64,000 bases of DNA from Kitasatospora albolonga (GTDB lineage Bacteria; Actinomycetota; Actinomycetes; Streptomycetales; Streptomycetaceae): the NCBI GenBank assembly GCA_002082585.1, contig CP020563.1, positions 3,404,001 to 3,468,000 on the forward strand. Reading direction: 5' to 3'. This document shows, one piece after another, positions 17,796-24,741 of this stretch. The first letter of the stretch is position 1. Each line of letters begins with the position of its first letter. Position numbers and translations under genes: made by a program. The notes below the pieces were generated by a model. The model was not told where the DNA came from and searched no databases. It saw only the letters and a program-made list of their open reading frames with translations.

Positions 17796-17851
17796 ATCTC
17801 CCCCTGCTCATCGATGGTGTCCCGAACGAGGCGCACGTGCGTCACCGACCC

Positions 17852-17876
17852 GCACAACCGTGGTCGGCGGTTGTAC
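17852..17876. promoter_or_regulatory. Operator candidate 1 (imperfect inverted repeat)
   Basis: Arms gcacaaccg (17852-17860) and cggttgtac (17868-17876) pair at 8 of 9 positions around a 7-bp centre. The site lies about 60-80 bp upstream of the regulator start, a place suited to autoregulation. It shares the word gttgta/gcacaac with operator candidate 2 by the divergent gene. Confidence 0.5.
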
Positions 17877-18090
17877 GGCCGGTCGTACGGCCGGGCGGAG
17901 ACTGCCGGGCCGACAGAAACCCTCCGCACCTGATCTCTTGAATATTGGTACATGCCACCGACATGCCGATCAAGCGATCGTCTGTCGGTTCCAGCCACTT
18001 CGAAAGGTGATCGTCCCGATTTCGGCGCGCCGCACGGCGCTTTCGCCGACGGCACGCCGCCGCCTTCCGCTTCCCGTCCGGCCGGGCGGA

Positions 18091-18127
18091 GTTGTACGGG
18101 TCTCTTGCCTCAGGAGCCCCGTACAAC
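18091..18127. promoter_or_regulatory. Operator candidate 2 (perfect 10-bp inverted repeat)
   Basis: Arms gttgtacggg (18091-18100) and cccgtacaac (18118-18127) are exact reverse complements with a 17-bp centre, ending 99 bp before the aminomutase GTG. A further half-site gtacaac is at 18151-18157. The same word appears in candidate 1, which supports binding by one protein, most simply the divergent XRE-type regulator. A terminator is less likely because no T-run follows. Confidence 0.55.
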
Positions 18128-18226
18128 AACCCCCGGCAATCTTCCCTCGTGTACAACCTCCGGCCTCTGCAGGATCAGTGGCGACAGGCGACACGGCCGA
18201 AACCGACGAGAACAGGTGGCGGGTTG

Positions 18227-19618
18227 GTGGACACGGCACGCAACCAGACGGAGACCGCGGCGATAGAAGGCGCCTACGAGTACCGGAGCCGTCCGCTCGT
18301 GGAGCCGGACTGGCGACGCTTCCCGGGGTGGCGCGAGGTCACCGCGGCCGAGTGGGCGGACCCGCAGTGGCAGCGCGCGCACTGTGTGAAGGGCGCCGAA
18401 GGGCTGCGCGCCGTCATGGGCACGCTGCTGGACGAGGGCTTCTACGAGGACCTGGAGCGCGACCGGCAGGAGCGCGCCACCATGTCGGTTCTGCTGCCGC
18501 CCCAGATGATCAACACGATGGCCCCGGAGTCGGCGGGCGCCCGCCCGGGTGAGCTGACCAAGGCGTTCTACGACGACCCGGTGCGGCGCTACATGCTGCC
18601 GGTCCTCTCCGACCGGCACCCCGAGTGGCCCTCGCACCCGATGGCCGACCGGGACTCACTGCACGAACAGGACATGTGGGTGGTGGAGGGGCTGACGCAC
18701 CGCTATCCCACGAAGGTGCTCGCCGAGCTGCTGTCGACGTGCCCCCAGTACTGCGGGCACTGCACGCGCATGGACCTGGTGGGCAACTCCACGCCCCAGA
18801 TCACCAAGACGAAGCTCACGCTCAAACCGGCCGACCGGGCCGATCTCATCCTCACCCACCTGCGCTCCTCCCCCGGCATCCGGGACGTGGTGGTCTCCGG
18901 CGGCGACCTGGCAAACATGCCCTGGCCCCGGCTGGAGCGCTTCCTCGACCAGCTCCTGGACATCGACTCGATCCGGGACGTCCGGCTGGCCAGCAAGGGC
19001 CTGATCGGGCTGCCCCAGCACTGGCGCTCCGGCCCCATCCTGGAGGGCGTCGCGCGGGTCGCGGCGAAGGCCAGGGCCCGCGGGGTCCGGATCGCGCTGC
19101 ACACCCACGCCAACGCGGCCCAGCAGGTGACGCCCGCGGTGGCGGACGCGGCCTGGGCGCTGCTCGACGCGGGGCTGCACGACGTACGGAACCAGGGCGT
19201 GCTGATGCGCGGCGTCAACGACAGCGCGCACGAGCTGCTCGACCTGTGCTTCGCGCTCGCCGACCACGCCGGCATCACGCCGTACTACTTCTACATGTGC
19301 GACATGATCCCGAACGCCGAGCACTGGCGGGTGCCGTTGCACCGGGCGCAGCTGATCCAGCACCAGATCATGGGCTACCTCCCCGGGTTCGCCACTCCCC
19401 GCATCGTGTGCGACGTGCCGATGGCCGGGAAGCGCTGGGTGGACCAGACCGACTCCTACGACCGTGAGCTCGGCGTCTCGCACTGGAGCAAGAGCTACCT
19501 CACCCCGCTGGAGGCGGCGGACCCCGAGGCCCGCACCGGCTCCTACCACTACTACGACCCCATCGACACGCTCCCGCTCTCCGGTCAGCGGTGGTGGCGG
19601 GACTCCCGTCAGGGATAG
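18227..19618 (+). CDS. Lysine 2,3-aminomutase (radical SAM, KamA family)
   Basis: Converts L-lysine to L-beta-lysine, the building block of the streptothricin side chain. The 463-residue protein has the radical-SAM cluster motif Cys172-x3-Cys176-x2-Cys179 (CPQYCGHC), GGDLANMPW, the PLP-binding Lys region (VPMAGKRW) and family-typical length. Two Asp residues that bind the substrate side-chain ammonium in clostridial lysine aminomutase appear conserved by eye (Asp359 in MCDMIPNAEHWR and Asp396 in IVCDVPMAGK). That argues for lysine rather than glutamate or arginine. GTG 18227 is chosen for length and the preceding ggtggcggg; upstream in-frame residues to 18092 are not family-like and include an operator site. 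It is the first gene of the rightward operon, 20 bp before the cyclase. Confidence 0.92.
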   Translation: MDTARNQTETAAIEGAYEYRSRPLVEPDWRRFPGWREVTAAEWADPQWQRAHCVKGAEGLRAVMGTLLDEGFYEDLERDRQERATMSVLLPPQMINTMAPESAGARPGELTKAFYDDPVRRYMLPVLSDRHPEWPSHPMADRDSLHEQDMWVVEGLTHRYPTKVLAELLSTCPQYCGHCTRMDLVGNSTPQITKTKLTLKPADRADLILTHLRSSPGIRDVVVSGGDLANMPWPRLERFLDQLLDIDSIRDVRLASKGLIGLPQHWRSGPILEGVARVAAKARARGVRIALHTHANAAQQVTPAVADAAWALLDAGLHDVRNQGVLMRGVNDSAHELLDLCFALADHAGITPYYFYMCDMIPNAEHWRVPLHRAQLIQHQIMGYLPGFATPRIVCDVPMAGKRWVDQTDSYDRELGVSHWSKSYLTPLEAADPEARTGSYHYYDPIDTLPLSGQRWWRDSRQG

Positions 19619-19638
19619 AAGGGACAGGTGCAACAGCC

Positions 19639-20808
19639 ATGAGCAGTCTGCGTCCGCGGCACGAGGACCCTCCGGTGCTGGAGGAGTGGTACCGCCGCCA
19701 TCTGGCCCCCGGCATCCACGACATCAGCTCCAGCGGCGTCCATCCGTACTCCTTCGCCGAGATACGCGAACGGTGCGGCATCCGGGCCGAGGACCTGGAC
19801 GCGATCGTGATGGACGACAGCGTCTCGCAGGGCGGGGCGGGCGTCCGGCAGGCGATCGCGGACCGTTACGCGGCAGGCGACGCCGACCGGGTGCTGGTCA
19901 CCCACGGTTCCAGCGAGGCGATCGCGCTCACCCTGCACGCCCTGCTGCGCCCCGGCGACCGGGTGGTCGTGCAGGAGGGCGTCTACCACTCGCTCGCCCA
20001 TTACCCCCGGGCCGCGGGGTGCGAGATCGCCGAACTCCCGGCCGCCGCCGTGCGCGAGGGCGAGATCGACCCCGGCGCGCTGGAGCGGCTGGTCACACCG
20101 GGGACCCGGGCGGTGATCGTCAACTTCCCGCACAACCCCTCCGGGGCGACCCTCTCGCCCCAGGGCCTCGAGAAGCTGACCGAGCACGTCGAGGCGGCCG
20201 GCGCGACCCTGGTGTGGGACGCGGCGACCGCCGAGGTCACCCACCGCTGGGAGACCCTGCCGACCCCGGGCCCGACGGGCGGGAACACCGTCTCGTACGG
20301 CACGTTCTCCAAGACCTTCGGTCTGCCCGGGCTCCGGGTGGGCTGGGCGGTGGCGCCGCCGGAGCTGATCCGGGCGTCCTTCCCGCTGCGCGACCGGACC
20401 ACGCTCTTCCTCTCCCCGCTGGTGGAGCTGATCGCCGAGCGGGCCATGCGCCACGCGGACAGGCTGATCGGCGCGCGGGCGGCCGAGGCCCGGCGCAACC
20501 TCGCCCGGCTGACCGACTGGGCGGCCGCCCACGCCGATCTGGTGCACTGGACCCCGCCGGAGGGCGGGGTGTGCGCGCTGCCCGTCTTCCGGAAGCTGGC
20601 GGACGCGGACGCTCCGCCGGAAGCGGTGGAACGTTTCTGCCTGGAGCTGCTCGACCGGCACCGCACGCTGCTCGTGCCGGGCACGGCCTTCGGCGCGCCC
20701 CACGGCGCCCGGCTCGGCTTCGGCGGCCCCGAGGAGAGCTTCCGCGCCGGACTCGCGGGCCTCTCGGCCTTCCTGCGCGAGCACGCCACCACCGGGGCCG
20801 CCCGGTGA
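19639..20808 (+). CDS. PLP-dependent capreomycidine-type cyclase (VioD/OrfR family)
   Basis: A 389-residue fold-type I PLP enzyme. In streptothricin biosynthesis OrfR cyclises dihydroxy-arginine to 4-hydroxy-capreomycidine, the precursor of streptolidine; VioD does the matching step for viomycin. Signs of this branch rather than a plain aminotransferase are the N-terminal YDISSSGVxxYSF-like stretch (HDISSSGVHPYSFAEIRE), THGSSEAIALTLHALLRPGD, NFPHNPSGATL and GTFSKTFGLPGLRVGW with PLP Lys225. ATG 19639 follows an aaggga/aggtg region; the longer frame from 19591 overlaps the preceding coding end. Its stop overlaps the next gene's GTG by 4 bp. Confidence 0.9.
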   Translation: MSSLRPRHEDPPVLEEWYRRHLAPGIHDISSSGVHPYSFAEIRERCGIRAEDLDAIVMDDSVSQGGAGVRQAIADRYAAGDADRVLVTHGSSEAIALTLHALLRPGDRVVVQEGVYHSLAHYPRAAGCEIAELPAAAVREGEIDPGALERLVTPGTRAVIVNFPHNPSGATLSPQGLEKLTEHVEAAGATLVWDAATAEVTHRWETLPTPGPTGGNTVSYGTFSKTFGLPGLRVGWAVAPPELIRASFPLRDRTTLFLSPLVELIAERAMRHADRLIGARAAEARRNLARLTDWAAAHADLVHWTPPEGGVCALPVFRKLADADAPPEAVERFCLELLDRHRTLLVPGTAFGAPHGARLGFGGPEESFRAGLAGLSAFLREHATTGAAR

Positions 20809-22622
20809 CCGCCGCGACCGCACCCGATGTGATCGGCCTGTGGGACCGCTCCGTCGGCACCCACCCCGAGGCCCCCGCCCTGGTGACCCCCCACCGGGTG
20901 TGGACGTACGAGGAGGCGGACCGGCTGACCGATGCCTGGGCCGACTCCCTGGCCGGACAGGACGCGGGCCCCGGCCGGCTGGTGGGCCTCGCCTTCCCCG
21001 ACCCGGCCCGTACGGTCCTGGGCATGGTCGCCGCGCTCAAGGCGGGGGCCGGGTTCACCGTCCTGGACGACCGGCTGCCCGCCGCCGCGCGCGCCGCGCT
21101 CGTACGGCGCACCGATGCGGCCGTGTGGCTGGGCGACGGCGGGCACGCCCCGGCCGGGGCCTACGTACCCGTCGGCCTGAGCGCCGTACGTCCTCCGGTA
21201 CGGCACCGGCCCGACGATGCGGCCTACGTCCTGTTCACCTCCGGCTCCACCGGGGAGCCCAAGGGCACGGTCGTGGAGCGCGACGCGCTCGGCCGGTTCG
21301 CGGCCGGGGTCGCCGAACGGCTGGAGCTGACGCCCGGGGACCGCTGGCTCCAGGTGGCTTCGCTCGGCTTCGACGTCGTCATCGAGGAGGTCTTCCCCGC
21401 CCTCGCCGCAGGCGCCGCGGTGGTGTGCCGGGCCGGCACCCGGGCGCTGGACGCGGAGGAGCTGCACACCGCGATGGACCGGACCCGGACCACCGTGGTG
21501 GAGCTCTCCACGCAGTACTGGCTGGAGTACGCGCGGTGGCTGACCGCCACCGGCCTGACCACCCCGCCGGAGCTGCGCACGGTGGTGGTCGGCGGCGAGC
21601 GGATGGACCCGGCTCCCTACCGCGCGTGGCAGGCCCGCCAGCCCGCCTCGCTGGCCCATGTCTACGGGCTCACCGAGTGCACCGTCAGCTCGGCCTTCTA
21701 CACCGGGCTCCTCCCCGAGGGGGCCGAGGAGGTCCCGCTCGGCACTCCGCTGCGGGACGTGGAGATCAGCGTCCGGAGGGACGGGCGACCGGTGCCGGAC
21801 GGCGAGACGGGCGAGATCCACATCGGCGGACCGCTGCTGGCCCGGGGCTTCCTCGGCGACGAGGCCGCCACCGCCCGCCGGTTCGTCCCCGACCCTGCGG
21901 CACCCGCTCCCGGCGCGCGGGTGTACGTCACGGGCGACCTGGGGCGGATCGACGCCGACGGCCACCTGGTGTTCCTCGGGCGGGTCGACGACCAGGTGAA
22001 GATCCGGGGCCACCGGCTGGAACCGGCCCGGGTGGAGCGCGCCCTGTGCGAGAACCCGGAGGTGGACCAGGCCGTGGTCTTCCCCGACCCGGGGACCGGA
22101 ACCGCGCTGTGGGCGTTCACCGTCCCGGCCGACCCGCACCGCGCCCCGCCCCCCGGAACGGCGGTCCGCCCGGCCGCGGCCGAACGGGACGCGATGATCC
22201 GGCCGTTGGCGCGGGCGCTGCCGGAGTGGGCCGTGCCCCGGGTGCACTACCGGGTGGCCGTCCTGCCGAAGAACCCGCACGGCAAGATCGACAAGAAGCT
22301 GCTCGCCGCCTGGGCGGCGGACGCGGACCGCACGACCCCGGCGGAGCCGTACCACCCCGCCGAGGCAACGCCCGTGGAGCGGGATGAACCCCTGGGCACC
22401 GTCCTGACCGCCTTCCGTGACGTCCTGGGGGCGCCCGGGCTCGGCCCCGACGACGACTTCTTCGCCCACGGCGGGCAGTCCCTGCTGGCCATGCGGCTGC
22501 TCGCCCGGCTGCGGGACTCCTTCCCGGCGGCGGCGGGGCTGCGGGCGAGCACCCTGTTCGCGTGTCCGACGCCCCGGCTGACGGCGGCGGCGCTCGACGC
22601 GCGGGAGACCGCCCGCACCTGA
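20805..22622 (+). CDS. NRPS adenylation-carrier didomain (A-PCP)
   Basis: A 605-residue A-PCP protein: A3 YVLFTSGSTGEPK, A4 LGFDVVIEEVFPAL, A5 VYGLTECTVSS, A7 VYVTGDLGR, A8 GRVDDQVKIRGHRLEPARVE, A10 PKNPHGKIDKK, and a C-terminal carrier with phosphopantetheine Ser559 (FFAHGGQSLLAM). The A4 motif keeps Asp for the amino group and again has Glu-Glu, compatible with a cationic amino acid. It lies between the cyclase and the arginine hydroxylase, so it probably activates and holds an arginine- or capreomycidine-derived intermediate on the way to streptolidine; beta-lysine is the alternative. It is distinct from the ORF5/18/19 set. GTG 20805 overlaps the cyclase stop. Confidence 0.88.
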   Translation: MTAATAPDVIGLWDRSVGTHPEAPALVTPHRVWTYEEADRLTDAWADSLAGQDAGPGRLVGLAFPDPARTVLGMVAALKAGAGFTVLDDRLPAAARAALVRRTDAAVWLGDGGHAPAGAYVPVGLSAVRPPVRHRPDDAAYVLFTSGSTGEPKGTVVERDALGRFAAGVAERLELTPGDRWLQVASLGFDVVIEEVFPALAAGAAVVCRAGTRALDAEELHTAMDRTRTTVVELSTQYWLEYARWLTATGLTTPPELRTVVVGGERMDPAPYRAWQARQPASLAHVYGLTECTVSSAFYTGLLPEGAEEVPLGTPLRDVEISVRRDGRPVPDGETGEIHIGGPLLARGFLGDEAATARRFVPDPAAPAPGARVYVTGDLGRIDADGHLVFLGRVDDQVKIRGHRLEPARVERALCENPEVDQAVVFPDPGTGTALWAFTVPADPHRAPPPGTAVRPAAAERDAMIRPLARALPEWAVPRVHYRVAVLPKNPHGKIDKKLLAAWAADADRTTPAEPYHPAEATPVERDEPLGTVLTAFRDVLGAPGLGPDDDFFAHGGQSLLAMRLLARLRDSFPAAAGLRASTLFACPTPRLTAAALDARETART

Positions 22623-22831
22623 CCACCCGGCCCCGGAGAGACCACACGCCTCAGGTCCGCATCCGAACAGCCCGGCACAGCGGCCCGGACGCCCGGCCTC
22701 CCGTACGGGAGCGGCTCCGGCCCGCGCCGCCTCGGCGCCCCGGCACCGCCACGCACCACCCCGAGGGCCCACGGCCCGGCTCCGGCCGTCCGTGGGCAGC
22801 ACCCCTTCCCGACCACTCAGCGAGAGTTGGC

Positions 22832-23866
22832 ATGTCGAACCTCACCGACCCGTCCACGCCCGGCTACACCCTGACGCCCGAAGAGGCCGCCGCGACCGCG
22901 GAGATCAGTATCCAACTGGCCTCCGCCTACCCGTCCTTCGACGATCCCGCGCTGCTGCGGGACCTGCCGCGGCTGGCCGCGTCGCTGCCGCCGGGCACGC
23001 AGCGCTTCCTGCGCGAGTTCCAGCTGAGCGACCGCCGCGGCCACGCGGTGATCCGCGGGCACGTCTTCGACCAGGACCGCATCGGCCCGACGCCCGAGCA
23101 CTGGCGCGGCCGGAGCAGGCCGGGGCCGGAGTTCCCCGAGGAGCTGCTGCTCATGCTCTACGGCGCCCTGCTCGGAGAGCCGTTCGGCTGGGCCACCCAG
23201 CAGAACGGCCACCTCGTCCACGACATCTTCCCGATCCGCCAGCACGAGAACGACCAGCTCGGCATGGGCAGCGCGGAGCTGCTCACCTGGCACACCGAGG
23301 ACGCCTTCCATCCGTACCGCAGCGACTATCTGATCCTCGGGGCGCTGCGCAATCCCGACAGCGTCCCCACCACCGTCGGCGAGCTGGACCTCTCCTCGCT
23401 CTCGGCCGATGACATCGGCATCCTCTTCGAGCCGCGGTTCCACATCGCCCCGGACGAGTCCCACCTGCCGAAGAACAACACGATCACCAGCGACGAGGAG
23501 GCGGCCCGGTTCGCCACCATCCAGCGGATGATCGACGAGCGGCCCCTCGTTCCCCTGCTCTACGGATCGCGCCTCGACCCGTACATGCGGCTCGACCCGT
23601 ACTTCACCTCCGTACCCGAGGACGACACCGACGCCCGGCGCGCCTACGACGCGCTGTTCAAGGTGGTCGACGCCGGAATGCGGGAGGTGGTCGCGGACGA
23701 GGGCGACGTGCTCTTCATCGACAACCACCGTGCCGTGCACGGGAGGCTGCCGTTCCGGGCGCGCTACGACGGCACCGACCGCTGGCTCAAGCGGGTGTGC
23801 GTCACCGCCGATCTGCGGCGCTCCCGCGAGATGCGGGCCACGACCGAGACCCGGCTGCTCGGCTGA
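22832..23866 (+). CDS. Fe(II)/2-oxoglutarate arginine hydroxylase (VioC/OrfP family)
   Basis: A 344-residue clavaminate-synthase-like dioxygenase. The family hydroxylates L-Arg at C3 (VioC), or at C3 and C4 (streptothricin OrfP). The metal triad is clear: His154 and Glu156 in HTEDAFHPYRSDY and distal His303 in NHRAVHGRLPF, followed by an Arg for 2-oxoglutarate (RWLKRVCV). The HTEDAF-x-PYRxDY stretch is characteristic of the arginine-acting branch. Beside the cyclase and A-PCP genes it supplies streptolidine; a double hydroxylation is inferred from cluster type, not from this sequence. ATG 22832 follows cgagagttgg. The 209-bp gap upstream holds no gene that I can see. Confidence 0.91.
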   Translation: MSNLTDPSTPGYTLTPEEAAATAEISIQLASAYPSFDDPALLRDLPRLAASLPPGTQRFLREFQLSDRRGHAVIRGHVFDQDRIGPTPEHWRGRSRPGPEFPEELLLMLYGALLGEPFGWATQQNGHLVHDIFPIRQHENDQLGMGSAELLTWHTEDAFHPYRSDYLILGALRNPDSVPTTVGELDLSSLSADDIGILFEPRFHIAPDESHLPKNNTITSDEEAARFATIQRMIDERPLVPLLYGSRLDPYMRLDPYFTSVPEDDTDARRAYDALFKVVDAGMREVVADEGDVLFIDNHRAVHGRLPFRARYDGTDRWLKRVCVTADLRRSREMRATTETRLLG

Positions 23867-23874
23867 GCGCCCCG

Positions 23875-24621
23875 ATGAACCCCGCCCTCACCGACCTCGC
23901 CCGGGACCCGTGGCTGCTGCCGCAGCTGGACGCCCTCATCGGCGCCAACATGCCCGCGTTCATGAGCTGGGAGTCTCCCGGCAACTGGCGCTGGCACGGG
24001 ATGTACGACCGCTACCCGGCCCACCAGCTCTGCCTGGTGGACGGGGACGGGCGCCTGGTGGCCGCGGCCAACGGGCTGCCGGTCCGGTGGGACGGCACCG
24101 CCTCGTCGCTGCCATCGGGCAGCGACGAGGTGCTGGTGGAGGCTGTCGACCACGGCCCGCCCGCGCGTCCCGAGGCGCTGTGCATGCTCTCGGTCTCGGT
24201 CGAACCCGCGCACCGGGCGGCCGGGCACGCCGAACGGCTGCTCACCGAGGCCCGCCACCGGGCCGCCGTGGACGGCCCGCGCGGCGTCATCATTCCGGTC
24301 CGGCCCACCCGCAAGCCGCGCTACCCGCTGATCCCGATCGAGACGTACGCCGCCTGGAGCGGTCCGGACGGCCGCTGCTTCGACCCCTGGCTGCGTACGC
24401 ATCTCGAGCTGGGCGCCCGCCAACTCGGCATCGCGGCAGCGTCCTTGGTGATCCGTCAGCCGGTCGAGCGGTGGGAGGCGGAGCTGGGTCACCCGCTCCC
24501 CGGGCCGGGTGACCACGTGCTGCCCGGCGGGCTGGTGCCGCTGCGGGTCGGCGAGGACGGCCACGGGACGTACACCGAGCCGAACGTCTGGGTCCACCAC
24601 ACGGCCGCCCCGAGGTCCTGA
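23875..24621 (+). CDS. GNAT-like acetyltransferase family protein
   Basis: A 248-residue soluble protein starting 8 bp after the hydroxylase stop, hence co-transcribed. The middle (EALCMLSVSVEPAHRAAGHAERLLTEA) has the beta4-loop-alpha3 look of GNAT acetyl-CoA binding, although the R/Q-x-x-G-x-G/A motif is degenerate (HRAAGHA). The rest (PAFMSWESPGNWRWHGMYDRYP, GTYTEPNVWVHHT) is seen in GNAT-like proteins of other peptide clusters, as I recall, where function is mostly unknown. It could acylate an intermediate or have lost catalysis. It is unlike the Nat resistance enzyme at 35.7 kb. Confidence 0.65.
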   Translation: MNPALTDLARDPWLLPQLDALIGANMPAFMSWESPGNWRWHGMYDRYPAHQLCLVDGDGRLVAAANGLPVRWDGTASSLPSGSDEVLVEAVDHGPPARPEALCMLSVSVEPAHRAAGHAERLLTEARHRAAVDGPRGVIIPVRPTRKPRYPLIPIETYAAWSGPDGRCFDPWLRTHLELGARQLGIAAASLVIRQPVERWEAELGHPLPGPGDHVLPGGLVPLRVGEDGHGTYTEPNVWVHHTAAPRS

Positions 24622-24624
24622 CCG

Positions 24625-24693
24625 CCCCGCGCCCTGCCCCGTGACGCCACCGCCGCCGCCCCCGCGCCCTGCCCCGTAACGCCACCGCCACCG
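24625..24693. repeat. 35-bp tandem duplication between two operon genes
   Basis: Two near-identical 35-bp units (24625-24659 and 24660-24693) beginning ccccgcgccctgccccgt, differing at a few bases. They fill most of the 120-bp gap between the GNAT-like gene and the Gfo/Idh-SDR gene. The unit is not a hairpin or a recognised operator; a replication-slippage duplication is the simplest explanation. Confidence 0.6.
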
Positions 24694-24741
24694 CAATCAC
24701 CACCGCTCCCCGCCCCCGTACCCCGACCCCCTGGAGACACC

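Larger units (their letters stand above)
17796..18226. promoter_or_regulatory. Divergent control region of the antibiotic cluster
   Basis: This 431-bp gap separates the leftward operon (regulator first) from the rightward one (aminomutase first). It has two inverted repeats of a common gttgtac-like word, one near each start (annotated separately), plus a lone gtacaac at 18151-18157. It also holds a direct repeat gtacggccgg at 17873-17882 and 17885-17894. A short AT-richer stretch (ttgaatattggtacat, 17938-17953) may hold a promoter, but I cannot assign -35/-10 boxes with confidence. Open frames through this gap do not look like genes. Confidence 0.7.

Noticed and set aside
18227..19618. Glutamate or arginine 2,3-aminomutase
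   Set aside because: Both side-chain-binding Asp residues expected for lysine seem present, and the lone A domains need beta-lysine.
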